The notes: generated by a model from the sequence alone, not told the origin. DNA of 46,483 nucleotides from Verrucomicrobiota bacterium (GCA_016235585.1 JACRJY010000130.1:1-46483), one strand, 5' to 3'; positions 6,822 through 16,898 are shown, counted from the stretch's first letter. A program made the numbers and translations.

Positions 6822-7766
6822 ATGAAACTGCGTTCGCCCTTGTTCCTCACCCTTCAACTCTCCGTGCTGCTCGCCTTCACCGCCGCCGCCGCGCCGAAGA
6901 ACGTCCTCGTTGTCACCACCACCACGGGCTTCCGACACAGTTCCATCGAGACCGCCGAGAAAATCCTCGCGCAGCTTGGCGAGCGGAGCGGCGCGTTCAC
7001 GGTGGACTTCGCACGCGTCACGCCGCCGAACGTGATGAGGAAGCCCAACGCGCCCAAGCCCACCGGCGACGAGAAAAAGGACGCCGCCGCCAAAAAGCGC
7101 TTTGCCGCCGACCTGGAGAAATACCAGGCCGTCGAGGCCGAGAGCACCGCCGCGCTCGCCAAATACGCCGACGAGCAGAAGCGCGTCCTCGCCGAGAAGA
7201 TGTCATCGGAAGCTTTGAAGAATTACGACGCGGTGATTTTTGCCAACACCACCGGCGATTTGCCGCTGCCCGATCCGCAGGCGTTCATTGACTGGGTGCA
7301 GGCCGGCCACGGCTTCTGCGCCATGCACAGCGGCTCGGACACGTTCCACAAATTTCCGCCCTACATTGAAATGCTCGGCGGCGAATTCAAGACGCACGGG
7401 CCGCAAGTCAACGTCACCTGCCTCACCAAAAATCCGAAGCACCCCGCCGTGAAGCACCTGCCCGCGCAGTGGGAGGTGTTCGACGAGATTTACGAGTTCA
7501 AAAGCCACGAGCAGGGCAACGTGAAGGAACTCCTTTCGCTCGACAAACATCCGCAGACGAAGGAGCCGGGCTACCACGGCGTCGCGTGGTATCGCAATGT
7601 GGGCAAGGGCCGCGTGTTCTACACCTCGCTCGGCCACCGCGAGGATATGTGGGATCCAGAGTGGAAGGACGCCAAGGGCGAGCGCAAAAACCCGCCCGCC
7701 ATCGCGCTGGCCTACCAGCAGCACCTCCTCGGCGGCATCCGGTGGGCGCTGGGGTTGGAAAAATGA
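6822..7766 (+). CDS. ThuA-like domain protein, exported
   Basis: A 314-residue secreted protein of the ThuA-like family (glutamine-amidotransferase-like fold, found in trehalose utilisation protein ThuA and many PVC proteins). After a signal peptide ending near FTAAAAP, the first strand is NVLVVTTTTGFRHSSIETAE. A charged Lys-rich insertion of about 60 residues (75-130) follows. The core then continues with AVIFANTTGDLPLPDPQAF, the HGFCAMHSGSDTFH segment, FDEIYEFK and a C-terminal VGKGRVFYTSLGHRED motif. The Cys in GFCAMHSG is at the position of the amidotransferase elbow. Substrate is unknown; a role in sugar metabolism is suggested only by family members. A small hairpin follows at 7854. Confidence 0.88.
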   Translation: MKLRSPLFLTLQLSVLLAFTAAAAPKNVLVVTTTTGFRHSSIETAEKILAQLGERSGAFTVDFARVTPPNVMRKPNAPKPTGDEKKDAAAKKRFAADLEKYQAVEAESTAALAKYADEQKRVLAEKMSSEALKNYDAVIFANTTGDLPLPDPQAFIDWVQAGHGFCAMHSGSDTFHKFPPYIEMLGGEFKTHGPQVNVTCLTKNPKHPAVKHLPAQWEVFDEIYEFKSHEQGNVKELLSLDKHPQTKEPGYHGVAWYRNVGKGRVFYTSLGHREDMWDPEWKDAKGERKNPPAIALAYQQHLLGGIRWALGLEK

Positions 7767-7853
7767 TGGGCGATTGAACGGCCCGCTCCGCATCCGATAG
7801 GGGCTGGGGGTGACTTGTGTGAGGTGTGGCCATTTGAACCACCTGTTTTTTTC

Positions 7854-7870
7854 GGGCTTGCAGCCCTTTT
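7854..7870 (+). terminator. Possible terminator after the ThuA-like gene
   Basis: A stem GGGCT (7854-7858) with AGCCC (7862-7866) closes a three-base loop and is followed by TTTT. It lies about 90 bases after the stop codon. The stem is short, so activity is uncertain. Confidence 0.4.
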
Positions 7871-7907
7871 GAGCCAGCGATTATCAGTGTGGATTAAGCG
7901 GTTCACC

Positions 7908-7948
7908 TCGTCCGGCCTGCGGCCACCTTCTCCCCAGAGCGGAGAAGG
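7908..7948. repeat. Palindromic repeat between convergent genes
   Basis: Two adjacent hairpins: GGCC-tgc-GGCC (7914-7924) and CCTTCTCC/GGAGAAGG (7926-7933 with 7941-7948, perfect 8 bp). They sit three bases from the deoC stop, between two converging genes, where they could act as a bidirectional end. The sequence looks like a dispersed repeat rather than a unique terminator; no T-run follows. Confidence 0.5.
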
Positions 7949-7951
7949 AAT

Positions 7952-8905
7952 TCACGGCAGCGAGAAGTAATCCGCGCCCTGATAATTTCCTTCGACATTT
8001 TTCACGATTTGCATGAGCACGTCGTTGACGAGCGTGCTCGCGCCGAAGCGGAACATCTGCGGGTTGAGCCAGTCGTCGCCGAGGGTTTCCTTGACCATCA
8101 CGAGGTAGGCGAGCGCCTGCTTGGACGTGCGGATGCCGCCGGCGGGCTTCATGCCGATGCGGATGCCGGTGGCAAAAAAATAATCGCGGATGGCCTCCAG
8201 CATCACGAGCGTGACGGGCATGGTCGCGGCGGGCGAAACTTTGCCGGTGCTGGTCTTGATGAAATCGCCGCCGGCTTGCATGGCGATTTCGCTGGCGAGC
8301 CGGACGTTGTCGTAGGTGACAAGTTCGCCGGTTTCGAGAATGACCTTCAAATGCGCCGGGCCGCAGGCTTCCTTCGTGGCGGCGATTTCGTCGAACACTT
8401 TCGCGTGATCGCCAGCGAGGAAGGCGCAGCGGTCAATGACCATGTCAATTTCATCCGCGCCATCGGCCACGGTGCGGCGGACTTCTTCGAGCTTGGTGCG
8501 CAACGGATATTGCCCGCTGGGAAATCCGGTGGCGACGGCGGCGATGTTCACGGGGGAAACGTCACCAAGAAATTTCCGCGCGTATTTCACCATGTTCGGA
8601 TAAACGCACACAGCCGCGCAGCTCGGCACGTCGTATTTCGCCTCGATGGGCTGGAGCGCCTTGCGACAGAGATAGGCTACCTTGCCGGGCGTGTCCTTGC
8701 CTTCGAGCGTGGTGAGGTCGCACATGCTCACGGTCATCTTGAGCCCAGCCATCTTCGCCGACGTCTTGATGCTGCGTTTGCCGAAGGACGCGGCCCGTTC
8801 CTCGACCATGACTTGGTCTATCGAGGTGAGAGGAGAGAAGGGCGAGGTGCGAGTCGAAGCAACAAGCGAACCGCGATTCGGCAGGGCCGGGGCAAGTTGT
8901 GTCAT
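7952..8905 (-). CDS. deoC: Deoxyribose-phosphate aldolase
   Basis: Cytosolic class I aldolase converting 2-deoxyribose 5-phosphate to glyceraldehyde 3-phosphate and acetaldehyde in deoxynucleoside breakdown; 317 residues. The Schiff-base Lys is in FIKTSTGK (K217) and the proton-relay Lys in GMKPAGGIRT (K253); the catalytic Asp lies in DEIDMVID. The chain is longer than E. coli DeoC because of an N-terminal extension of about 50 residues, as in the larger bacterial type. ATG 8905 (MTQLAPALP) is chosen; the frame stays open to 9022, but that stretch overlaps the divergent promoter region of the sulfatase. No clear ribosome site is visible. It is a single gene divergent from the sulfatase. Confidence 0.95.
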   Translation of the reverse strand: MTQLAPALPNRGSLVASTRTSPFSPLTSIDQVMVEERAASFGKRSIKTSAKMAGLKMTVSMCDLTTLEGKDTPGKVAYLCRKALQPIEAKYDVPSCAAVCVYPNMVKYARKFLGDVSPVNIAAVATGFPSGQYPLRTKLEEVRRTVADGADEIDMVIDRCAFLAGDHAKVFDEIAATKEACGPAHLKVILETGELVTYDNVRLASEIAMQAGGDFIKTSTGKVSPAATMPVTLVMLEAIRDYFFATGIRIGMKPAGGIRTSKQALAYLVMVKETLGDDWLNPQMFRFGASTLVNDVLMQIVKNVEGNYQGADYFSLP

Positions 8906-9027
8906 GGGCGGAAAATAGCGCAGGCCTGCCCGAAATGTCGAGGCCGGGCTTGGTGAAGGATTGAACGAGGCGAATGATTCTCGCGCTTGAATCTTGCGGG
9001 AATTGTGGCGGTGGTCTTTCATCCGTC

Positions 9028-10473
9028 ATGCCTCAAAACAAATTCATCTTGCGCCTGGCGCTGGCCGCCGCGTTTTGCGCCGCGATCTTCTCCGACAACG
9101 GGCCAGTTTCCGCAGCGGCGGAGCGGCCCAACGTCATCCTCATCCTCGCCGACGATCTCGGTTACGGCGATTTGGGCTGCTACGGCAGCTCGAAGAACAA
9201 GACGCCGAACCTCGACCGCATGGCGGCGCAGGGCGCGCGGCTCACGCACTTCAACACGCCCGCGCCGTTCTGTGCGCCGACGCGCGCGTCACTGATGACG
9301 GGGCGGTATCCGTTCCGCTGCGGGATGCCGGAGAATCCCGCGCCCGACGGCGGGCCGGATCGCGACGGTCTTCATCTGCCGGAGAGCGAGGTGACGCTGG
9401 GGCAACTGTTCCAGCAGGCGGGCTACGCGACGGGCATCGTGGGCAAGTGGCATCTCGGCCACGCGAAGACGGAGTGGCTGCCGACGCATCGCGGCTTCGA
9501 TGAATTTTTCGGCATCCCTTACTCGAACGACATGAGGCCGGTCGCGCTCTACGAGGGCGATCAGAAGAAAGAATATCCGCTGATCCAGGCGAACGTGACG
9601 AAGCGCTACACCGAGCGTGCGCTAAATTTCATCGAACGGAACAAGGCGCGTCCGTTCTTCCTCTACTTGCCGCACGCGATGCCGCACAAGCCGCTCGCCG
9701 TGTCGGAGGATTATTACAAGAAGAGCGGCGCGGGGCTTTACGCCGACGTGATGAGCGAACTCGACTGGAGCATCGGGCAATTGTTCGCGAAGCTCAAGGA
9801 GCTTGGTCTCGATGAGAAGACGTTTGTCGCCTTCACGAGCGACAACGGCGCGTGGTTCGGCGGGAGCTGCGGCGGGCTGCGCGGGATGAAGGGCAGCAGC
9901 TACGAGGGCGGCTATCGCGTGCCGTGTGTCGCGCGCTGGCCGGGGAAAATCCCCGCCGGTCACGTGAGCGCGCAGCCGGCGGTGATGATGGATTTGTTCG
10001 CCACGGCGCTGAAGATTGCGAACATTGCGCCGCCGAAAGACCGGGTGATTGACGGGCGCGACATCCTGCCGCTGTTCACGAGCGGAGCGAAGAGTCCGCA
10101 CAAGGTGGTGCTCGGCGCGCAAGGCGCACGGCTGGCGACGGCGCGAGACGAGCGGTGGAAGCTGCACGTGATCGCGCCGCGCGACATGTTCGCCGCGTTC
10201 GACAAGCCCGGCGAGCGCTGGATTGACTCGCGCGCGCCGGACGGCGTGACGATTCTCGCGCCCTACGAGCAGGCGCAGCCGGGCGAGCATCCGGGCCGGC
10301 GCACGGGCGACAGGCCGAAGGCGATGCAACTGTTCGATCTTCTCGCCGACCCCGGCGAGCAGCGCGACGTGGCGGCGCAGAATCCGCAGGTCATGGTGCG
10401 GCTGAAGAAGGCTTTTGATGAAATTGCGAGGGACGCGCCCGAGCCGCCGCCAGTGAAGAAGGGGAAGAAGTAA
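9028..10473 (+). CDS. Type I sulfatase, exported
   Basis: A 481-residue secreted sulfatase of the arylsulfatase A type. A signal peptide ([16 protein letters not shown]...VSAAA) precedes the metal-binding pair in [14 protein letters not shown] (D42, D43). The sulfatase signature [12 protein letters not shown] starts at C82, the residue converted to formylglycine. Further active-site segments are VGKWHLGH and [14 protein letters not shown]. The C-terminal part contains PRKKG-like basic residues and ends in a Lys-rich tail. The ATG at 9028 gives the intact signal peptide; an open frame from 8974 adds residues without a signal. The enzyme would remove sulfate from sulfated polysaccharides outside the cytoplasm; the precise substrate is not visible. 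It lies 140 bases upstream of the DUF1501 gene. Confidence 0.93.
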   Translation: MPQNKFILRLALAAAFCAAIFSDNGPVSAAAERPNVILILADDLGYGDLGCYGSSKNKTPNLDRMAAQGARLTHFNTPAPFCAPTRASLMTGRYPFRCGMPENPAPDGGPDRDGLHLPESEVTLGQLFQQAGYATGIVGKWHLGHAKTEWLPTHRGFDEFFGIPYSNDMRPVALYEGDQKKEYPLIQANVTKRYTERALNFIERNKARPFFLYLPHAMPHKPLAVSEDYYKKSGAGLYADVMSELDWSIGQLFAKLKELGLDEKTFVAFTSDNGAWFGGSCGGLRGMKGSSYEGGYRVPCVARWPGKIPAGHVSAQPAVMMDLFATALKIANIAPPKDRVIDGRDILPLFTSGAKSPHKVVLGAQGARLATARDERWKLHVIAPRDMFAAFDKPGERWIDSRAPDGVTILAPYEQAQPGEHPGRRTGDRPKAMQLFDLLADPGEQRDVAAQNPQVMVRLKKAFDEIARDAPEPPPVKKGKK

Positions 10474-10613
10474 TTATGCCGGCGTCGCCAGTGCGTGCAG
10501 AAGCAAAATTTGCATGGCAAGGATTGTTGAAAACATTTCAAAAAATGATTAAACCGCTTGAATAAAGCCGTTCGTTTCACGCGTCCATCTTGCTGAACTA
10601 TTTACAACTCTCT

Positions 10614-11951
10614 ATGAGCAACACACATCGTAATGGCTGGTGCAATTCGCCGGAACACATCTGGCGTCCACATCGTCGAGACTTCCTGTTCGTCGGCCTC
10701 GTCGGCGGGCTGGGGCTGTCGCTCGGCGATATGTTCCGGATGCAGGCGCGCGGCAACGGTCCGGGCGTTGCCAGCAAGGAAGGCGTCGCCAAGTCGGTCA
10801 TCAACATCTACCTGCCCGGCGGCATGGCGCATCAGGAGTCGTTTGATCCCAAAATCACCGCGCCCATCGAATATCGCGGGCCGCTCGAAGCCATCAAGAC
10901 CAAGCTCGACGGCGTGTATTTCTCGGAGAACCTCAAGGAGACGGCGAAGATTGCCGACAAAATTTCCGTGGTGCGCTCGATGACGCACGGCGAGGCGGCG
11001 CACGAGCGCGGCACGCACAATATGTTCACCGGCTACCGGCCCAGCCCCGCGCTGCAATACCCGAGCATGGGTGCGGTGGTGTCGCACGAGCTGGGGCCGC
11101 GCAACAACCTGCCGCCCTACGTGGTGATTCCGAACATGACCACGCCCTACGCCGGCACGGGCTATCTCGGCTCGGCCTACGGGGCGTTCGCGCTCGGCAG
11201 CGATCCCGCCAGCAGCGGCTACGCGGTGCGCGATCTCACGCTGCCCTCGGGCATTGACCAGAAACGATTCGCCGACCGCAAGGAGATGCGCGCGGCGGTG
11301 GACGCGCATTTCAGCGCGCTGGAAAAATCCGACGCGCTCGACGGCATGGATTCCTTCTACCAGCGCGCCTACGCCATGATCAGCTCGGACAAGGCCCGCG
11401 CCGCGTTCGACATCAGCGCCGAATCCGGCAAGCTGCGCGACGAATATGGCCGCAACACGGCCGGCCAGCGGATGCTGCTGGCGCGTCGGCTCGTCGAGGC
11501 GGGCGTGCGCTTCGTCTCGCTCACTTACGGCGGCTGGGATCACCACGACAACATCAAGCGGGCGAATGGCACCACCATGCCGAGCTTCGATCAGGCCTTC
11601 GCCGCGCTGATCCGCGATCTCGATACGCGCGGGATGCTCGACTCCACGCTCGTGCTCGTGACGACGGAATTTGGCCGCACGCCGAAGATCAACAACACGG
11701 CGGGCCGCGACCACTGGCCCAAGGTGTTCAGCATCGTGATGGCCGGCGGCGGCGTGAAGCGCGGCTACGTCCACGGCTCCTCCGACCCGACGGGCGGCGA
11801 GCCGGACAACGATCCGCTCACGGTCGAGAATTTTGCGGCCACCGTCTTCAACCAGATCGGCATCTCTCCGGAGAAGACGCTCATGGCTCCCGGCGGGCGT
11901 CCGCAGGCCATCGTCAAGGACGGCGAGGTCGAGAAGGATCTGCTCGCCTGA
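10614..11951 (+). CDS. DUF1501 family protein, Tat-type signal
   Basis: A 445-residue DUF1501 protein, a PVC-enriched family distantly related to the alkaline phosphatase/sulfatase fold; activity is not established. The N-terminus HRRDFLFVGLVGGLGLSLGD is a Tat-like twin-arginine signal. Family landmarks are INIYLPGGMAHQESFDP, VRSMTHGEAAHERGTHNMFT, VSLTYGGWDHHDN and TTEFGRTPKIN followed by GRDHWPK. The Asp and His residues in these motifs would be the metal ligands. The frame is also open from 10590; ATG 10614 is preferred. In the 140-base upstream gap TTGAAA (10527) and a weak TAAACC 17 bases later could form a promoter. It begins a four-gene run ending at 18746. Confidence 0.9.
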   Translation: MSNTHRNGWCNSPEHIWRPHRRDFLFVGLVGGLGLSLGDMFRMQARGNGPGVASKEGVAKSVINIYLPGGMAHQESFDPKITAPIEYRGPLEAIKTKLDGVYFSENLKETAKIADKISVVRSMTHGEAAHERGTHNMFTGYRPSPALQYPSMGAVVSHELGPRNNLPPYVVIPNMTTPYAGTGYLGSAYGAFALGSDPASSGYAVRDLTLPSGIDQKRFADRKEMRAAVDAHFSALEKSDALDGMDSFYQRAYAMISSDKARAAFDISAESGKLRDEYGRNTAGQRMLLARRLVEAGVRFVSLTYGGWDHHDNIKRANGTTMPSFDQAFAALIRDLDTRGMLDSTLVLVTTEFGRTPKINNTAGRDHWPKVFSIVMAGGGVKRGYVHGSSDPTGGEPDNDPLTVENFAATVFNQIGISPEKTLMAPGGRPQAIVKDGEVEKDLLA

Positions 11952-12042
11952 TGCGGGTTGGGAAAAATTTTCGCCTGCGGCGGCTGTTGATTGCGGGGGC
12001 AATATCCGTGGCGGGCATTGTCCCATCTTCATTTTGAATCGT

Positions 12043-14406
12043 ATGAGCAAACTCATCGCAGCTTTGGTTTTCTTCGGCGTCGCGTGGTCGGCACGGGCCG
12101 TCGCGCCCACGTTCACGCAGACCGATCCGCCCGGCGGGCAGCGCGGCAAGGAGACCATCGTGACGTTCCGCGGCGACCGGCTGGAGGACGTGGAGCAAAT
12201 CCATTTCTACAACCCCGGCATCGAGGTGCTGGGCTTCGAGGAGAAGAAGGAGAGATCTGTCCGCGCCAAAATCCGCATCGCCGAGGGCTGCGCGCTGGGC
12301 GAGCACCCCGTCCGCATCCGCACCGCCACGGGCCTCACGCCGATGCGTCTGTTTTTTGTCGGCCCCTATCCGGCGGTCGAGGAGGTCGAGCCAAACAACG
12401 TCGCGGCTGCCGCGCAGAAGATTCCCCTCGGCATCACCGTCTCCGGGCAGCTTGGCACCGAGGACGCGGATTTCTTCGTCGTCGAGGCCAAGAAGGGCGA
12501 ACGCCTCTCCGTCGAAATGGAGGGCGCGCGCCTGGGCCGCACCATGCTTGACTCGTATGTGTCCATCACGGACGCCGCGACCGGCAAGCTGCTCGCCGAG
12601 TCCGACGACGCGCCGCTGCTCGTGCAGGACACGTTCGTCTCCATTCTCGCGCCGGCGGACGGCAAATACATCATCCAGGCCCGCGACGGTTCCTACAGCG
12701 GCGGCGGGCATTATTACCGGCTGCACGTCGGCTCATTCCCGCGTCCGGCGTCGGTGTATCCGGCGGGCGGGCGGGCGGGGGAGACGGCGGATTTCAAATT
12801 CATCGGCGACGTGAAAGGCGACTTCAAGCAGCAGCTTCACCTGCCGTCGCGGGCCGGCCCGCGCTTCGGTGTCGTGGCGGAACTGGGCGGCACCGCGCCG
12901 TCGCCGAACTGGGTGCGCGTCTCCGAATTTCCGAACGTCGTCGAAGCCGAACCGAACGACACGCAGAAGGCCGCGACGGCGGCGAAGGGAAACCTGCCGC
13001 TCGCGTTCAACGGCATCCTCGCCAAGGCGGGCGACGCGGACTGGTTCAAGTTCACGGCGAAGAAGGATCAGGTGCTGGAGTTCAACCTCTACGGGCGGCG
13101 GCTCGGCTCGGCACTGGACTCGGTCATTCAGGTGTTCAACGAAAAAGGCGGCAGCCTCGGCCAGAACGATGATTCCGGCGGGCCGGACAGTTATTTGCGA
13201 ATCACCATTCCCGCCGACGGCGAGTATTTCCTCAAGGTCAGCGACCAGCTCAACGGCGGCGGCCCGGCGTGGACGTATCGCGTCGAAATCACCGAGCCGA
13301 AGCCCTCGGTCACGCTCTCCATCCCCGACACGGCGCGCTACGACTACGAGACGCGCAAGTCCATCGTCGTGCCGCGCGGCAACCACTTCGCCCTCCTGAT
13401 GAACGCCGCGCGCAGCGGCTTCAACGGCGAGCTGGAGCTGACCTTCCCAAACCTGCCGAAGGGCATCAAGGCCGCGCCCGCGCGTTTCGCCGCCGGGCAG
13501 AACTCCGTGCCCGTGGTGTTCGAGGCGGCGGCGGACGCCGAGGTCAGCGGAAATTTCCTCGTGCCGACGGTGAAGCCGGTGGACAAGAGCAAGTCCGTCG
13601 AGTCGAGCTTCCGGCATCGCGTCGAGTGGGTGCGGATTCAGAACAACACGGTGTATGTGATGACGGACGTGGACAAGATCACCGCCGCCGTGACGAAGGA
13701 GGTGCCGTTCAAAATCCGCATCGTCGAGCCGAAGCTGGCGCTCACGCAGAGCGGCTCGCTCGATCTGCGCGTCGAGGCCGAGCGGGAGAAGGGCTTTGAC
13801 GGGCCGATCACCGTGCGGATGGTCTACAACCCGCCGGGTGTCGGCTCGCTGCCGGACATGGTGATTGGCAAGGGCAGCAACAGCGTGAACTACCGTGTCA
13901 ATGCCACCGCCACCGCCGAGCTGCGCAAATGGCCCATCGCCATCGTCGCCGGCGCGAAGCTTGATCCGAAGGCCAATGCCGACCGCGAGCGCGAGGTGAC
14001 GACCTATGTTTCGTCGCAGCTTCTGAACCTTGAAGTCGCCCCCGCGTTCGTTCTCGGCACGATGGACTTGGTGTCCACCGAGCGCGGCAAGCCGGCGCGC
14101 ATGGTCTGCAAGCTGGAGCAGAAGACCCCGTTCACCGGCAAGGTGAAAGTGGAGCTGATCGGCCTCCCGGCCAACACCACGGCGGCGGAGAAGATGATTT
14201 CCACGGGCGACACCGAGGTCGCGTTCGACATCAAGACCGGCGACAACAGCCCTGCCGGCCTGCACAAAAACATCGTGTGCGTGCTGACGATGACCAAGGG
14301 ATCGGACACGCTCACCCAGACCGTGGCCAGCGGCGGCAAGCTGCGGATTGACGCACCGCGCGCGCGCCTGGCCGACGCCGGAACTCCCGCGAAATCCGGC
14401 AAGTAA
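12043..14406 (+). CDS. Exported protein with two PPC domains
   Basis: A 787-residue secreted protein without a catalytic domain. After a signal peptide (LIAALVFFGVAWSARA) comes an IPT/TIG-like region (about 22-110, PTFTQTDPPGGQRGKETIVT). Two bacterial pre-peptidase C-terminal (PPC) domains follow, each opened by the EPN motif: EEVEPNNVAAAAQ near residue 115 and VEAEPNDTQKAAT near residue 302; both show the DADFF/DADWF core and the GxYxLxV-type ending. The remaining 350 residues are beta-rich Ig-like segments. Such proteins neighbour DUF1549/DUF1553 genes in many PVC genomes and may bind carbohydrate or partner proteins. It is separated by only 18 bases from the next gene. ATG 12043 fits the signal peptide. 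Confidence 0.85.
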   Translation: MSKLIAALVFFGVAWSARAVAPTFTQTDPPGGQRGKETIVTFRGDRLEDVEQIHFYNPGIEVLGFEEKKERSVRAKIRIAEGCALGEHPVRIRTATGLTPMRLFFVGPYPAVEEVEPNNVAAAAQKIPLGITVSGQLGTEDADFFVVEAKKGERLSVEMEGARLGRTMLDSYVSITDAATGKLLAESDDAPLLVQDTFVSILAPADGKYIIQARDGSYSGGGHYYRLHVGSFPRPASVYPAGGRAGETADFKFIGDVKGDFKQQLHLPSRAGPRFGVVAELGGTAPSPNWVRVSEFPNVVEAEPNDTQKAATAAKGNLPLAFNGILAKAGDADWFKFTAKKDQVLEFNLYGRRLGSALDSVIQVFNEKGGSLGQNDDSGGPDSYLRITIPADGEYFLKVSDQLNGGGPAWTYRVEITEPKPSVTLSIPDTARYDYETRKSIVVPRGNHFALLMNAARSGFNGELELTFPNLPKGIKAAPARFAAGQNSVPVVFEAAADAEVSGNFLVPTVKPVDKSKSVESSFRHRVEWVRIQNNTVYVMTDVDKITAAVTKEVPFKIRIVEPKLALTQSGSLDLRVEAEREKGFDGPITVRMVYNPPGVGSLPDMVIGKGSNSVNYRVNATATAELRKWPIAIVAGAKLDPKANADREREVTTYVSSQLLNLEVAPAFVLGTMDLVSTERGKPARMVCKLEQKTPFTGKVKVELIGLPANTTAAEKMISTGDTEVAFDIKTGDNSPAGLHKNIVCVLTMTKGSDTLTQTVASGGKLRIDAPRARLADAGTPAKSGK

Positions 14407-14424
14407 TTTTCCCTGAAGTATTTT

Positions 14425-16869
14425 ATGACGAAACTTGGAAAACTGAACCTGCTGCTCGGCCTGTTTTGCCTCGCACCGCTGCTGGTGTCCGCGAAGGCGC
14501 CGCAGCTCGTGGATTTGAAAGTGTTCCCGTCCGAGGTGCGGCTGCGCACCGCCGGCGACCGCCAGTCGGTCGTGGTGCAGGCGGTGTATTCCGACGGCGT
14601 CACGCGCGACGTGACGGCGCAGGCGGGAATTTCCCTCGGCAACAAGGCGCTGGTGAAGCTGCAAAATGCCGCGCTGCACCCGCTCGCCGACGGCCAGACG
14701 GACATGACCGTCAAGTTCGAGCGCCGCACCGTGAAGGTGCCGGTGCAGGTCGAGCAGGCGAAAGTGGAGCGCCCCGTGAGTTTCACGCTCGACGTGGTGC
14801 CGGTGATGAGCAAGGCCGGCTGCAACACCGGGAGCTGCCACGGCTCGTCGCGCGGCAAGGACGGCTTCAAGCTCTCGCTCTTCGGCTACGATCCGGACGG
14901 GGATTTCAACCGGCTGACACTGGAAAGCATCGCCCGCCGGGTGAACCTCGCGCTGCCCGAGGAAAGCCTGCTGCTCGAAAAGGGCGCGGGCCAGGTGCCG
15001 CACACGGGCGGCGAGAAGTTCAAACGCGGGAGCGAGTCGTATCGCACCGTGCTGCGGTGGATTCAAGACGGCGCACCGAAGGATTCCACGAACCTGCCCC
15101 AGGTCGTCCGCGTCGAGATGGAGCCGAAGCAATCCGTGCTTGAAGGCTCCGGCTCGGCCCAGCGCCTGACGGTGCGGGCGTTTTACTCCGACGGCACGGA
15201 TCGTGACGTGACGCCGCTGGCGGTGTTCATGAGCAACAACGACGTGGCCGTGAAGGTCTCCGACGCGGGCGTCATCACGTCGGGCGCGCGGGGCGAGGCG
15301 TTCATCACGGCGCGGTTCGAGGCGCACACCGTCGGCGCGCAGGCGCTCTCGATACCCAAGGGTTTGAAGTTCACTTTCCCCGACGTGCCGGAGGTCAACT
15401 ACGTGGACACGCTCGTCAACGCGAAGCTCAAGAAGCTCCGCATCGCGCCGTCGGAATTGTGCGACGACCACACGTTCGTGCGCCGCGTCTATCTCGACGT
15501 CATCGGGCGGCTGCCGACGGCGAAGGAAGTGCGGAAGTTCATCGCCGAGTCGGGCGCGGACAAGCGCGCGGCTCTCATTGACGCGCTGGTGAACAAGAAG
15601 GAATTCGCCGACATCTGGGTGATGAAGCTGGCGGAACTGCTGCAAGTGCGTTCGCAGGATCAGATCGTGCGCTTCAGCTACAAGTCGGCCTATCAATACT
15701 TTGACTGGCTGGACGAGCAGGTTTCCAAAAATGTCCCCGTCAACCAGATCGCCTACAAGCTGCTCACGGCCAATGGCGGCTCGTTCAAGAATCCCGCCGC
15801 GAATTTTTACAAGGTCGAGACCGACACGCTCAAGACGGCGGAGAACGTCGCGCAAGTTTTCATGGGCATGAGAATCCAGTGCGCGCAGTGCCACAACCAT
15901 CCCTTCGACCGCTGGACGATGAATGACTACTACAGCTTCGCCGCGTTTTTCTCGCAGGTCGGGCGCAAGACCGGCGAGGATCCGCGCGAGACGGTCGTTT
16001 TCAACCGCGCCAGCGGCGGCGTCCGCCATCCCGTCGGCGGCCGGGACATGGCCCCGAAATTCCTCGGCGACATCGCGCCCAGCCTCAAGGCCGACGATGA
16101 CCGCCGCGACGTGCTGGCGAAATGGCTGACCTCGACGGAGAACAAGTTCTTCGCGCGCAACTTCGCCAATCTCGTCTGGGCGCACTTCTTCGGGCGCGGC
16201 ATCATTGACCCCGTGGACGACGTGCGCGTGAGCAACCCGCCGTCCAATCCCGAACTGCTCGACACGCTCGCGGCGAAGCTCGTCGAGAACGGCTACGGCC
16301 TGAAAAACTTCGTCCGCGACCTGTGCAACTCGCGCACCTACCAGCTTTCCGCCAAGTCCAACGACACCAACGCGGGCGACGAGCTGAACTTTGCCAAGGC
16401 CGGCATCCGCCGCATCCGCGCCGAGGTGCTGATGGACGCGATTGATTCGGTGACCGGCACCGAGGAGAAATACAACGGCCTGCCCAAGGGTGCGCGCGCC
16501 GTGCAGATCGCCGACGGGCGCACCACCACGTATTTCCTCACCACGTTTGGCCGCGCCACGCGCGAGACGCCGTGCTCCTGCGAGGTGAAGATGGAGCCGA
16601 ACCTCTCGCAGGCGCTGCACCTCCTCAACGGCAGCACCGTCAACGGCAAGGTCATCGCCGGCGGCGTGGTGAAGTCGCTGCTCAAGGAGGGCAAGACCCC
16701 GCCGCAGGTGGTGGACGATCTTTATCTCCGCGTCTTCGCGCGCCCGCCGACCGCGCCGGAGCTGGCCAAGATTGAGAAGTTCCTTGCGGACGCGAAGGAC
16801 AAGGAAGTGGTGCTCAACGATCTTTTCTGGTCGCTGCTCAACGCGAAAGAGTTTGTCTTCAACCACTGA
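14425..16869 (+). CDS. DUF1549/DUF1553 cytochrome-like protein with Ig-like domains
   Basis: An 814-residue exported protein. A signal peptide (LNLLLGLFCLAPLLVSAKA) is followed by a Big_2-like domain (about 25-110), a CNTGSCHG segment at C133-H139, a second Big_2-like domain (about 225-310), then DUF1549 (about 330-535) with the heme-binding CAQCH motif at 486-490, and DUF1553 (about 560-810). CNTGSCHG has four residues between the Cys, so it is not a standard CXXCH site although it is typical of these proteins. The family is abundant in Planctomycetes and Verrucomicrobia and has no established reaction; redox or carbohydrate-related roles are proposed from gene context. It lies in the middle of the 10614-18746 run. 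Confidence 0.9.
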   Translation: MTKLGKLNLLLGLFCLAPLLVSAKAPQLVDLKVFPSEVRLRTAGDRQSVVVQAVYSDGVTRDVTAQAGISLGNKALVKLQNAALHPLADGQTDMTVKFERRTVKVPVQVEQAKVERPVSFTLDVVPVMSKAGCNTGSCHGSSRGKDGFKLSLFGYDPDGDFNRLTLESIARRVNLALPEESLLLEKGAGQVPHTGGEKFKRGSESYRTVLRWIQDGAPKDSTNLPQVVRVEMEPKQSVLEGSGSAQRLTVRAFYSDGTDRDVTPLAVFMSNNDVAVKVSDAGVITSGARGEAFITARFEAHTVGAQALSIPKGLKFTFPDVPEVNYVDTLVNAKLKKLRIAPSELCDDHTFVRRVYLDVIGRLPTAKEVRKFIAESGADKRAALIDALVNKKEFADIWVMKLAELLQVRSQDQIVRFSYKSAYQYFDWLDEQVSKNVPVNQIAYKLLTANGGSFKNPAANFYKVETDTLKTAENVAQVFMGMRIQCAQCHNHPFDRWTMNDYYSFAAFFSQVGRKTGEDPRETVVFNRASGGVRHPVGGRDMAPKFLGDIAPSLKADDDRRDVLAKWLTSTENKFFARNFANLVWAHFFGRGIIDPVDDVRVSNPPSNPELLDTLAAKLVENGYGLKNFVRDLCNSRTYQLSAKSNDTNAGDELNFAKAGIRRIRAEVLMDAIDSVTGTEEKYNGLPKGARAVQIADGRTTTYFLTTFGRATRETPCSCEVKMEPNLSQALHLLNGSTVNGKVIAGGVVKSLLKEGKTPPQVVDDLYLRVFARPPTAPELAKIEKFLADAKDKEVVLNDLFWSLLNAKEFVFNH

Positions 16870-16898
16870 TTCGCGGCCTGAAACTATTTCCCGTCGTC

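Noticed and set aside
10527..10555. Sigma-70 type promoter TTGAAA-17-TAAACC before DUF1501
   Set aside because: The -10 matches poorly (three of six); mentioned only in the gene entry.
12733..16866. A very long open frame of more than 1300 codons on the minus strand
   Set aside because: It is antisense to the PPC and DUF1549/DUF1553 genes; high GC third positions produce long antisense frames. Its Arg/His/Leu-rich product matches no family.
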